Positions 50,801-63,412 of a stretch of DNA of 64,000 bases are shown here, piece by piece. Numbering within the stretch: position 1 is the first letter of the stretch; each line of letters begins with the position of its first letter. A program made the translations under genes and the position numbers. The notes beneath the pieces were generated by a model that made no database searches, was not told where the DNA came from, and saw only the letters and a list, made by a program, of their open reading frames with translations. This DNA comes from Muricea muricata (Eukaryota; Cnidaria; Anthozoa; Malacalcyonacea; Plexauridae): assembly GCA_963855995.1 (NCBI GenBank), contig OY979725.1:868001-932000 (forward strand), read 5' to 3'.

Positions 50801-53800
50801 ATATGGTTATAGCCTCTGGCATCTCCAGATCTTTATGCAATTTCTTTATGTAGCCAAATTTAGAATCTCTTATGCTATTTTTGTTTCGTGAAATCGTGCA
50901 AGTTTGCACAGAAGTATGAATCTATAATATACGGATAGATTTAAATGAAGTCTTTAATTCAACTAAATTCATAATTCATAATTCATCAATAGAAAGCCTC
51001 TGACTGAATTAGAGTTAGCTGAACACAGAAATCAATTTGTTGTAGCAACGTGTTTCAGAGATTCGTCGTCTCGTGTGCTCTGACCCTAATGGACCACATG
51101 AAATAACCAAACATTTCCTAGACAGACATTAATATTGAGCCTCCTAGAGAAGTGGCCAGTATACTGAATAATTACACGTAGGATGGACAGAACATAATTA
51201 CCAAACATTATTTGTGGTCAGATCTGACAGCGATAGCGAACGCATGTGGGTGGTTAGATCACGCCCATATCTCCACCCACAATGACACAAAGACGCCCAA
51301 TCCGTTCGATAGGAGTTCTCTCACGCCCTCAGGAGGTGCCTGTTCGCAGGTTAGATGTATGATGAGTTGAAGAAAAGGCGATGTTGTACAATGTAATTTT
51401 TGTTGCATCTTATAGCAATACAATATTTGAAGATATAGAGCAAATATGAGGAACAATATTCGCTAACTACATAGTGACTTATAAGAAAAAAGCATACCCC
51501 GAAGAACAACATCTTGTAAAGTCAAGATATTAGCTGTTAACAACAACTTGAGTTACAAGATGTTGTTCTTCGGAGTATGTTTTTTCTTATACATATTGAC
51601 TTAACTATACGTAGTTAAGAATATAACCACTAGAGTACAAAGGAATTGGCCTTGTGCTGGGCAATTTACGAAACCAACAAATTCTTTGCTGAATTCAGTA
51701 ACTTACCAAGTTCACATGCAAGACTGCATGTACAAGGAGATATATCTGCTCTCAACCATAAATAATAAAAAATAGTTCATTTGATATGACGTAAGAGAGC
51801 CAATTGACATATTCTTCATTGACAGCCTGGCTGTTCAAATCAAGTGGTTATTCATGATAGTAATTTTGTGGCACATTTACACGAATCACATCTGGCATCT
51901 TTTTTCACCGTGGGCTGAGGCAAGTTTAAACATTTCAATGGCATCTTTTTATGTGTAAAAATACCAGAGACAATGCAATGCCCGTCTTCTGAAATGGAAC
52001 CGATTTTATGGACGCACACACTAGTGCACACGCAGTCAAATCGTTTTTAATTTATTCTGGTATCTCCTTGAGGCTTGACCTTGATGTTTTCATCTTACGT
52101 GTTTGATCAAATAGTTTTGAACTGAAATGAAAGATTTTGAAATGGATACTTGACCTTGCAATGCGATTCTAAATTGGCTCTTGTACAAATTAGGTCGGTC
52201 AGTGGGTCGAAAAATTGGTATCATCTTAGGAAAAAAAAATCACAAAATTGGATAAAATGCTATGACGAATATGCAGTTCTACACAAAGGGTCGTGGGAAT
52301 ACCTTGCATAACTGCAAAAATAGAACTAACTCCGCTTCATATTTTGAAACAAAATCCTTGTGCCTGTTGTCAGGTTTGAGTTGAATGGCGTCAGAATTTG
52401 TGAAGTCGTGTATGTTTATTTTATTTATGTCGTGGACAACTGTCATTGATGGGCTAATTTTACTCCCATATTGACAACATGCACCGGTATTAAATACATA
52501 GTTTAGCTTAAGAATTCAATATTTCCCACAAAATATGACATTAATCTACTTTTTTACATTCTGCCCTCGAGCCGAAGAGGGTAACTCGATCGGAGCTGCA
52601 TGCAATTAACATACTTTCTAACAAACTATTTTAACCTTCAAGTGCTCGTGTATGTGAAACAAACATGCAGTTACAGTCATTTTATTTGAAATATTTCATT
52701 ATTTACCAATCTATCTCCAGGCTAGGCTACTAAATGACCACCACGACTGTTCATGCTGAGTCACTCATATAAAGAAAATTTTGGAAGATTAAAGATCATG
52801 TGAAGCTAGAGTTACCAAAATTTGTTTTTCTTCGTCTCGTATTAAGTCAGATTGTCATATGAATTTTATGTTCCCATATTTCACGAACAAACACGTTTTC
52901 CCTGAGTTTGAACTCTATCCATCCTCGGCCTTATTATGCAGAAACCATGGGAAAATAATCGCATGAAAAGGAGGCTAATGGCAAAAAAAATGCAATAATT
53001 GGTAACGAAATACTGTGAGAAAATTGGCTGGTGCCTCCTGGCAATCTTGAAGGGAGGTGTCGTAATTTGCGGATAAAAAAAAGCAAGATTAATTTTGCAA
53101 GTGGCATCAAACATGATTGTCTTTGATAAGATTTATTTTTGATAAGAATTGACGTAAAGCGGTTATTTACCGCAGCAAGTAAAAAAAAACAACAATCAAA
53201 ATTTGTTAAATCTTTCTCGCGTGAATCCCAATTTTTTAAAAAATGCTAAGTCACATCATGCCTGGGACAGTACAATGGTCGTAGAATAAAGTTTTTTTAA
53301 AATTCCCGCGGTAGCATGTCTTCGCCCCCCTCCCCTCACCTCCCCTAGAAATCGTTATTATTTACTTCTTCAGAAATTGATCGGTTTTAAGGCTACACAG
53401 TAGCAAATATCTGCATAGCACAACCAAATTGTCAGGCTGATTTCGCTATTGAAGGATCTTCCCTCCCCTAACGGGCTCGCACGTCGACCTTTCCCCTTCT
53501 CGAATTACCCTCAGCGATCCCTATTCACAAGAAACACCATAATCCCCTACCGTTCATGAAGCCACCTCTGCAGTGTTCCATAAAAACTGTCCAGGTTCCA
53601 ATATTGCTCATCTGGTTTTCTTCAGCGCAGTGTAGCAAATAGGAATTGAAACATAAATTCTTAGTTCATACGTTCCATCATTTTTTTGCAGTCAGTGGCG
53701 TAGAAAGTCGTTATATTTATTCATTTCTTTGAAAATTTTTGTTTTTACAGCCAATGAGCACGAAAATATTTGCAGGACTAAATCTGACGGCTGGCTTGGC

Positions 53801-55278
53801 TACTCTCTGCAAACGGTCTGAGTCTACAGATCGGAAGATAAAAATTTTTGGGTAAGAATTTTTTTAAACGTCGGTGAAAACGACGATACGCCCAAACGTG
53901 CCCCTCCTCCATCCCCAATTGTCGAGCGTTGTACCCCATTGCTACATACTGCATGAATCTAACAGGGGGGTAACGTCCGTTTAACGACGGTTAAAAAATC
54001 GTTGAACTAACTCGACGCTAACTAGGTGCAAATGTGATTTCAGAGCGGCTTGTTTGCAAAATTTGGAAATATTTTTACATATATAGTTCTTGTCTAGATC
54101 AATAGTAGTTTCGTTTTCTGAAGTTTTGAAATAAATGGACGTGAAGAAATACGGAAAGTAAAACAGTGAGTTAAACTCAGGACTGGTGCCAATTTAGCTT
54201 CTGGCACAATTCTATCAATGATCAATGATATCCACTCAAGAAAAAATTGAAGAAGCGCGGCCAGGATTATACATAATGAATACAAACAAAAGTTATTGAT
54301 AAGGGTAACTATCGGACAAGAAAGCATTAGAGTCGTGGCACACAGCGATTACAGCTGAATCGGACAACAATTCATAACCACTACCAGAACAGAATCGCAT
54401 ATTATTTAATAAGACTTAATCTGTGCATATCTATCATATTACTTTGCGTTCCATATTTGCTTGTATATAGTTTTATATTTCATTTTTTGTTTCCCGTTGA
54501 AGGCTGGCAGCTGAAAGCTCGAATTATAAATTATTTGGTCACAGAACGTTTGTATTTATTCATTATGATATCTACTCAATTGATATCTAATAGAACGAAA
54601 ACACAAAAAGTCAAAGCCTTTTTCCATAATGTCTATGATATAATAAAATAACTATATTACAAATGTACAACATAGGTACAATGAATGGAATTATTACATA
54701 ATATATGTCATGATATACATTCTCGTATGTTATAAAAATAATTTAAATAAATTAACAGTTCTGCTACAATAAATTTAATGTCTGTATATATACACTGTAA
54801 ATGTCTGTATATATACACTGTAATATACACTGTAAATAAATTATCAATATATAATATTCAGTATCATCATTATCGTGTCAAACGAGCGCTGATGTCAGAA
54901 TTTTACTCGTTCGCTAATCATGCAGCGAATTTTGATCCTAGTAATATAAACACAACCTTCGTCACAGCTGAAAAGAGCACCTTAAAATTTGTAGATGTTG
55001 TAAATAGCGGGAAAATAAGGCCTGGGTACGAGGATGTTTTCATGAATAAAGACAACATTTTAATCCCAGCAATATGAACAAAATCGTTCGTCACAGCTTA
55101 AAAGAGCACCTTAAAATTGCAAGATTCGGTGGCGAAATGCTGTAAAATACGGAAACTATAGCCCTGCTAAGTTTGCTAATTTTGTATGTATCTTGGGCGG
55201 AAAGCCGACAACATTCGTCTCAAATTGCCAGGATAGAAATTTAGTCCATCATGGAAAATTTCTGTTATGAGGAACTCA
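47857..55278. other. Intergenic between the Wnt10-like gene and the divergent Wnt
   Basis: Over 7.4 kb I recognise no gene. The stretch just above 47856 should be the Wnt10 promoter. It contains the palindromic MITE at 51479-51592, a weak tRNA-like fragment near 49640-49690, decayed copies of the 10019-10160 arm near 53410 and 53770, and a pair of diverged direct repeats near 54950-55130 (shared cgtcacagct-aaaagagcacctta). Confidence 0.5.
51479..51592. mobile_element. Short palindromic MITE
   Basis: The left arm aagaaaaaagcataccccga continues to atcttgtaa; the right arm ttacaagatgttgttcttcg continues to tatgttttttctta. The arms are nearly perfect inverted repeats of about 40 bp. It is the same family as 32086-32323 without the longer centre. 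Confidence 0.85.
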
Positions 55279-58200
55279 TCATCGGCACACAGTTATTAAT
55301 TTTCGCTCACTACATGTTTTACACTTCACAGAACAACAATACTTAAATTTACATTCGCACTTCGTTTTCTCTCGTATCCAAAATTCGTTGTATCCCATTC
55401 CGCAACACAACATCCTGCAGCTATTGGCATCTGCGGGATCCTTGCTGCATATCCTACCAGAGACCCCAAGAATCCCCAGTGTGTCATCCCGCTGGCAGAA
55501 CGAAGGAGAATTCTCGGTGTATAAAAGTTCGGTCCTCTTCGGAGACTCTCGGTCTACCGTCCTAGATTGCCGAGCATCTACGAGAACTAGTTTCAGTCCT
55601 TCTCTCTTCTGGTTTGCAGGCTCGACTTTTTTTGCATTATTGAACATGGATTTGAGTGCATTGCCGATCAAACGTAATCCAGGCGTCTTTTGAACACAAG
55701 TCTTAACCGTGCATGAACCAGTCGTGCCGTGGCATTTGCACATAGTTTTTAACTTGTCCGTGAAAACCTGAAAAAATAAATCATGGGCTCAAGGAATGAT
55801 CTAGAATATATCAAATAACGAACTAACTATACGTGAGTGCATTTGACCGAATTGTTACCCAATGATGGGTTAATGAATGACTTCGATAGTCAAAATCAGG
55901 CGGTTTATTAAAGATGGGACGTCGGTATTAATTTAAGATACAGTCGGTTTTCCTTTGTTATAAATTGAATACAAATAAATACGAAAACCATTTTTTGGCA
56001 CCTTGTCTATAATTTGGCAACAGCCACAGAAAATTACAACAGACTGCAGAAAATATGACGAAAGACTGCAGAAAATATGACGAAAGACTACAGAAAAATG
56101 ACAAGATATTACAGAAGCAGAAGTCAAAATGTTATTAGAGAGGTTCAGATTTGACTGGCTCTACCACTACCGCTCCCGATATTTAAACAATTTGATTGGT
56201 TAATCGGGTAGGTCCGGCACATCTGATTGGCTGAAAGATAGATTAAGGTAGCGGTAGAGGTAATGGAAGCCAAGTCTGGACCTCTGTAATGTAAGAGTGT
56301 AAGACCCTGTGCCATTTCAACCCAAGTAGTATAATCCTGATTTCAACAAAAAGTTAAAGAATAGATGTCCATACCAAACGTCCAACTCTCAAGTTGTGCC
56401 TGTTCACCGATCCTTGAACGTCGTAGATACTTTTCCCAGAATTTAAAAATTTCTCAGAAAAATATATGCCGTGTGTTATTGCGTCGTTGTAAGTGACGTA
56501 TCTTTTCTTGGAACGTCGTCGTTTGGAGCCCGCCTTACCACACGACGAAATCACGCCCCTGGCACAGTCGAGTGAGACCGTCTTTGCGACAGCTGCAGCC
56601 ACCATGGCGTGAACGAATGCAACCTCTTTATAACCTGAAAAATAACCTGGGTCAATCTTGACACGCACAACCAGCGAAAAACAAACTGCTCAGGAAATTT
56701 GTTTTAAAATTTACGTCAACGTGGGATTAAGATAACAGGATTTTTAACAACTCACAGATTAAAATACAATTTTGTGGAAACACCACGAAAGTTTATCATC
56801 GCAGAGCTTTCGATCCGTAAGCTCGGATCTTCATCAGTGCTAATGATAATGAAGATGAAGATCCGAGCTTACGGATCGAAAGCTCTGCGATGATAAACTT
56901 AGTGATGTTTTCACAAAATTATATTTTAATTTGACATTCATCATGCTATCACACAAGGAACTTATTAACTCAGAGACCCCTGGAGTCATGGCTTTGGCAT
57001 TATTATCTTTCATTCAAGAAAGCCAGAGTTCAAAATGGAACGAGCCATTAAGAACAACCATGCACTTTTCGGGATGATGTAAAGAAAGCATCACCACTCG
57101 ATCCATTCAAAGACTTTCCAAGGTCACAAATCTGATGTTGTTTCGTGCCACAGCCCGAAGTGGGACAGGCAATTAGGGGCTAATCTCAACCGACGCTGCC
57201 CGCGGGTGGGCGAAACCGGAGTGCCCGGCTAACACCCACTACTTTCGGTATGGATTAAACAAGATAATGATACAGATCGCGTTACATGGTGTCAGAACAA
57301 TGAGTTCTGATCCCTCCTTAGTGTCAAAATTCTAGACAAAGAACATAGTTTTTTTGAAGGCTTTATACTTAATCACAAGTAAAATAGTCTACTAGTAAAA
57401 TATATGTAAAATAATTGATTTAAATTTCTTACTTCGTGCCATTAATTTATTCACTAATGGCTGAACTGTTGTGTCACGCATGCTCATTAGTGAACTACAG
57501 TTCCATCTTTCGTCGCGAAATTGATGCTGACATTCCTCAACCGCTTCGCGATAACCCCGAAACACCGCAGCCACTTGTAGAGGGAATTTTAAACACATTT
57601 TCTTTTGCTCCAGGTTCAAATCACGATTCATGCAAAGCGTTAGAGCTTTAGTTTTCCTTTCCTCTTCATCAGATTCCAAAATTGGCAAAGGCCATCCGAT
57701 TGTAGGCTTTGGCACTTCATAAAAACGATTCCTTGTCATTCTCACCTCGGTTCTAAAGTTCGAACAGTTATTGTGTTATAATAGGCAGAGTAGTAATTAC
57801 GTGCATAGAACAATCTGGATTATATGGGCAAGCTTACTTATAGCTATTTCATATTACCCAAAATATTAGTTCGCTATGTTTCATTATAATTCATCGCTTA
57901 TTTATTTTTATAAGAACACTTGGCCTCGAACACCAATTCGTTTATACAACAACGCAAACCAAGTTGGGTAACACATGTTTGTCGTCTGTTGCCAATCAAG
58001 TCGCATTTTTGCACCGATATGACAATCAATAGATTATTAATAAATTTTCATTTGAACTATTATTGATTCGAGTATTTCTTTATATCTCTTTTTGAAACAA
58101 TTATCCAGATTCTCACTCACAACTGACTATTAAAACATGTCCAAATACAGTTACGAAAACATATCGCGATGGGTGCAACTGAACAAAGGTAACCAATATT

Positions 58201-59453
58201 TACATGATAATTAGATGGCAACGACATAACATGAATCAGCCCACTGCTCAACATATCTATTTATATTTATATATCCTAGTACACAGTATCACACCGGGGC
58301 ACTAACGACATCAACAGCTTGCAAACATTGCATCCTACTCTTCCTTTCTACGCACGTTGAAACCACGAAACTCGACCCATCATAAAGGACATCTGACGAA
58401 CTCGTCACTAACCACTTGACCTCATAATTACGCTCTTCCAGTCAATATGCCAATTTATCACACCTAATACAGTGCGCTAGCAATGATATGCACGTGTTGT
58501 TATACTTGCGCAATCATAACATGAATTCAAGACATATTTTGTGAAGAACATTCTTCAACAACTATTATTTCATATCTTTACAAGCTCTGGGTTTTTTTGG
58601 GGGGGTTCCTTTGCTCTTGTGCACAAACGATTCTTAGTTTTTTTAAGCGAATTTTCCTATTGCTCTAAATTCTGGAAGATTCGATTATATAACTATGCGT
58701 AAAGACTGGAGTTTCTAGTTAAATTGAGGAGAAAAAATAGCACATAATGAGATTTTTAGAGTCTCATTTCCTCATTGAATAAACATCTTTCTTTGACGTT
58801 TGTGAAACTAGCTAGTTGCAAAGTGATTCAGGTTAAAACAAAGGAAATCCATAAGTTTCGAGCTATCTTTTTCCGAATTAAAAGTCTTCCTCAAACCATC
58901 GATATTTTTTCTTCATAATTTTAAAGTAGTTTTGAGACAAATTCACGCGTGTTTAATTTTCTCATAATCCTATATTTCAATGTTATATAAACATTTTTTT
59001 ACAATGTACGTCAAAAGACTTTATGATAAAGATATCCATCTTCAAAATAAATCATGTAATCCTATCCATAATTAATCAAGTCCTTCATTATTGCTTCAAC
59101 GTAGGTAAAAATAATCGCATGCGAGGAAGAAATATTGTTAGTTTGGATTTGTGAACTGCGCTAAGATTTAAATGACAGCACGTCCAAAGTTACAAACATA
59201 TCATAAAAGGAATAAGATAAACTATTTGAAGAGAACGCAATTTCAGAACATGACATCACATGAGTTGATATGCTAATATACGTTTACTAAACTAGCTGCG
59301 TACCTCCCCCTAAACTGGGTACATTACAACGTTGCAGAACATACATGAAAGTAGAATTCTCTAAAACACTTACCCAAGTGATATACCATCGTCCAAAACC
59401 GCCAGAAAGACAATACACCATAACATCGAACGACAGTTCAACAGCGAAGTCAT
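55279..59453 (-). CDS. Highly divergent Wnt, subfamily unresolved
   Basis: Four exons, 59374-59453, 57433-57752, 56375-56634 and 55279-55767, join in phases 2, 1 and 0 (same as the other three Wnts) to 382 residues. A signal peptide (MLWCIVFLAVL) is followed by an unusual acidic stretch. Wnt landmarks: LNLEQKKMC, EECQHQFRDERWNC, YKEVAFVHAMVAAAVA, the hairpin CKCHGTTGSC, ENSPSFC, SCRMLCCGMGY, CECKFKYCC and the end VCR. Oddities: the acyl-serine position holds Thr236; KTCW has become KTCV; exon 3 has no W-WGGC motif, and one cysteine of the preceding C-C pair is also gone, replaced by a basic run (KRRRSKK). By neighbourhood it could derive from Wnt1 or Wnt9; the N-terminal half also recalls Wnt16. 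Frames and splice sites are intact, so I call it a gene under relaxed or altered constraint. Confidence 0.88.
56758..56934. mobile_element. Hairpin MITE in intron 2 of the divergent Wnt
   Basis: It is the same family as 27513-27704: arms with attttgtggaaacaccacg, gatccgtaagctcggatc and their reverse. The arms are close to perfect, suggesting recent activity. Confidence 0.85.
57170..57245. repeat. Fragment of an interspersed repeat core in intron 2 of the divergent Wnt
   Basis: gcgaaaccggagtgcccggct is similar to the core of the SINE at 60655-60840 and unusually GC-rich for this window. Boundaries are unclear. Confidence 0.4.
57753..59373. other. Intron 1 of the divergent Wnt
   Basis: 1.6 kb, AT-rich; no exon or repeat recognised. 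Confidence 0.6.
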
Positions 59454-60654
59454 CTTTCCGCATCAGAAGAGAGCCTAATGTGATTATTGCCTTGCTCGAT
59501 CGTTGCTCCGGGCTTTTATAGGAAATTATGCATGCGGAATGCAAAGGCAAGTGGGAAATTTGAGTAATTCGAACAGGAAGCAGATGACGCGTTTGTATAG
59601 TGAAAAACAGGATGAATAAAGTGACTCTTTCAAATCAAAACTACACGTGTATTTATTTTCAAGTCGTTTGAAATTTCCTTGATATTAAATTTGCTTCGAT
59701 TTGTGGTAAAAATCCTTCATCACCATCTCGCCTCCGTCCCCTCGTACTTGGTAACCAGATTGGTAACTGTAGAAATGTTGTACCCGCGGTAAATGTCGTC
59801 AACATAAACAATAAAAAGCTACTGAAATTCAACAAAGTTTCTAAATTACTACATGCAAACCATGACACGAGTTTCTCATTAATAAGTTACAGTCTTGATA
59901 AAATATCAATTAGAAGTTCAAAGTACCAAACAACTAATTTGACAAAATTTGTACTGTGTACAGGTTATGGCATCAGCTTGTCCTTAAAGAACTGACAGGC
60001 TTGATAGAATAAAGAATTTCGTGTGATTATTTTCGCGTTATGGTTTCTCTGTGATAGAGCTAAGGATCGAAAAAGCAAATATAAGAAATGGTGTATTCAC
60101 CCAAAAACTGCTGTATTTAAAATTATTCTGGGAACCTCTCAACTGTATCGTTTTAGTTATCGCTAAAGCTACAGGGACACCACGCTTTTTCCATTTAAAA
60201 CAATTATGACACGCAATTAAACTATTTACAGCAACAGCTTTATTTAGACCATAACCTAATTTGGTAAACTTATAACACAATTTGCGAGGTAACATTATAA
60301 CCAGTTACCCTATCTTCAACAAAGATCTTTCTTAAATTGATGTAGGTTTTATCTGCGTTCAGACAGATTCACTTTCGCCTTGTTGAAAATTTTATTCAGG
60401 GAAACACTTAGTCGGTCAGTTTGGAAGCACGTTTATAGGTCTTCGCTACATTTATACAATTCTTGTCCAGTTTTAATCTGTGATCGTGGGTTTTAATCGT
60501 TTCGAAAGCAAGGAGGCGTACCCACTCTAAAGATCACAGCGAGATGCCCAATATGTGTCAAGCGGTGCATTGCAGCGTCAAATCTTTTTTCAGCTTCGTC
60601 ACAAGGAAAGGGTCACCACAACAGAGCATGTGACAATTATTGTGGGGCCGTATC

Positions 60655-60840
60655 GTGACCTGACCCGCCCTACCAACTTTCCCTGTGGGAGGAAACCGGA
60701 ATTACCCGAAGGAAGCCCATGCACAACTTTAAACTCATTTCAAATGATGATTAGGTTCGTGTCACCTCGAGCGGACCCAACTGATAATAGAACACGCGAC
60801 CACAGAGGTGAAAGGGAAGTTGTTTAACCACTTCACCACC
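60655..60840 (-). mobile_element. tRNA-derived SINE with conserved core
   Basis: Read on the minus strand it begins with a tRNA-like head (ggtggtgaagtggttaaaca, an A-box) at about 60836-60817. A degenerate B box follows, then a core containing ccggtttcctcccacagg (about 60699-60682). Similar core sequence is widespread in interspersed repeats of many animals. No 3' tail was resolved. Confidence 0.55.
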
Positions 60841-62396
60841 AAAGTCTCGATAAAAATGGCATCGCTTTTGAACTTCAGATCCTGAAAGATGCGATTTTAA
60901 AAACTCTTGGCTGTTCCAAGCGACTCCAAAGGTTTAGCAAACTGTATGTTGGATAATTTTTAAGAGTAAATGTGTCTTGGTGTCATGTGGAAATCATATA
61001 TACACATGCCGAAAGGGCAAGACGGGAACGGTTGAGAAAAATTGTTCAGTAAAGCCTTGAGGAATAAGGCAGTCTAGTATTACAAGTGCGTAGATGGCTT
61101 TGATAACTGGCCAAACTGTCAGTTTCATTGATGAGAGACGATGGCTAGCACGAGAAAATGAGTAAAACACGTACAGACCTTCGGCCCGGGGGCTATGAAA
61201 ATACACCGTGTTTACGATTTCAGCAGTTTAATTATCTTCCGTAAGTACATCGAAAACAAAATCTTTCGAGTAGTTGACTGACGGAAACACTTGAATCATG
61301 CATCTACAGTTACATACATACAAGATTAATATGCTTGGATAGGAGAGCACTTTCATCGTAGTGTCGTACAGCATATTTATCAAATCATTAAATCATGTCT
61401 CTCCTTTTCCCTCTGGATTTCTAGCTCGTGTACATGAAATTGCAAAACTGTACGAGTTTGCAGAAATGAGTTAATATAAAGGCTGTATTGAGTTGATAGA
61501 AAGTGTGTTTAGTTTTCCTAGAATCCAGTGCAGATTGCGGCAGAAATCTGTGAGAACAGCTCTGATTGGTTAACATAACCAGAACTAAAAAATCCGGCTC
61601 GGCGCATTACGGTACATTGTAGCCCGATTTTCTACACATAGAGTTCCAGCAAGACAGAAAGGAAAAATATGGTAAAATTACTTCAAGAAGCACTTCCGAT
61701 GAAGTTAGATTATTCCCAATTAGGTAATTAACACACAGACGGTCACGTTAATTAAATAAGTGCGACGAAATTAAAACGTGTGAAAATCTGCACCTTTGCT
61801 GGTGCGAAATATTGCGAGTTTTTGAAGTAGGTTTATGCCTGAGCCGTTTGTAGTTTCTGGTAATCAAGATCCTGTCGTGAAGGTTTTCTCTGTAGAATAG
61901 GAAATAAACAAAAAGGACACTCTAACCAAACATTCGAATGTTCATTATGCAGGATGTGGTCAGGTTTCTGGTTAATAAAATTGCGCGTAGCTTGGTTGAC
62001 AGAACAATGGGACTATGGATCCTAAAAGGCTAAGTATTAACACAAGATGAGCAAGCCTTGTGACTGGCCTTTTGAAACAAACGTCATCATTGTTTCTGTT
62101 TGTTAGTATACACGGCTAATTAAAAAGTATGAGTTAATTGTAACAGGTATGAGTATGTAGTGCGGTAGGTACCCACTTTCGAGGTGCAAGCCAGTGTAGT
62201 GATACTTGGTGTAGCAATATCCCAAGCAAGTTATGCTAAGATTGAAGATTACCCCTGAAAGATGGCCATTACTTCAATGTTCTTTGATTAAACGGTTTGG
62301 TTATTTCAAGAAACCCTTTTATAGTAGAAGAAATTAGTACTTGGGTGGCTTTTTTGATATCAGAAGCTCATCTCTTTCCGTCACCGGACGACTCAT

Positions 62397-62660
62397 GGGC
62401 CGGTATTCAAAGCTGGATTAGCAACTAACGCTGATTAAGTTAAAGTTTAACTCACTATTGCAGTTTCTGTACTTCTACACCTCCATTTATTTGAAAACTT
62501 CAGAAACGCAGATAAAATTTCTGATTAAATTTCCCGGTATAAGCTGGATTAGAACTAACCCTGATTGGGTTAAGGTTTACCTCACTGTTGTAGTTTCTGT
62601 ATTTCCATACCTTGTTTTATTTGAAAACTTCAAAATTCCACATAAGATTTCTAATGAAAT
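62397..62660. repeat. Two tandem copies of a ~130-bp repeat
   Basis: Copy 1 (62397-62533) and copy 2 (62534-62660) share agctggatta, ctgattaagttaaagttta-like sequence, agtttctgta and tttatttgaaaacttca, at roughly 80% identity by eye. Confidence 0.75.
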
Positions 62661-63012
62661 ATCTCCAAGCTTAATTGGGAAGCCTTAGTGGTGCTCGGCT
62701 AACATGTTTCAGGATCTGGTGAAAGATGCACACAAATATACATACATACGTCCCTACCTTTAGTCAACGACGGTCGTGCCAAGTGCTATACCATTTCGTT
62801 GGGTTTCACTAAAAAGGATTACAAATAAAACGTGTTGAGTAAATATCACTTGCTACACAATAGTTACAAATTATCTTATTTAGCTACACAATAATTTCAT
62901 GCATGAAAGCGGGGAAGATGCAGGAAGATTTAGGTCGTTAGTGAAGACCAGGTTTTCATCATAAGCTGCACTAGAACAAAACGAAACTCAAAAGAAAACT
63001 CTTTCTACTTTA

Positions 63013-63412
63013 ATGGACCTTTTACCTTTTAGACGAAATTTTGAAAAAAAACCTAAGTAGGAAAAACCATTACCACAGCTTGAAAGAGCATCCAAAAATG
63101 AGTAAAATTGCAAAGTTTGGTTGTTAAATGTTGCAAACTATAGAAAATATAGCCTTGCGAAGTCGGCAAATTTTCAGTAGTTTTGTATTATCCGTGAGAA
63201 ATGAATACCCAAGGGTATCAACTGGGTATTATTTTCCACCCGTAAAACAAATGTATACAAAATTTGCCAAATTTGCAAGGCTATATTTTTTATATTTTAG
63301 AACACTTCACGACCAAACTTTGCAATTTTACTAAGTTTAGGATGCTCTTTCAAGATGTTTTTGCCTGTTTCGATTTTTTTCAAAATTTCGTCTAAACATT
63401 TAAAGGTCCATT
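63013..63412. mobile_element. Long inverted-repeat element
   Basis: The outer arms (aatggaccttttac and gaaattttgaaaaaaa) recur inverted as tttttttcaaaatttc and aaaggtccatt. Inner arms share gaaagagcatcc and attgcaaagtttggt with their reverse. About 400 bp, no ORF of note. Confidence 0.7.

Noticed and set aside
55279-59453. Divergent Wnt as a pseudogene
   Set aside because: All four exons are open, splice sites are canonical, phases match the paralogues and most structural cysteines remain.
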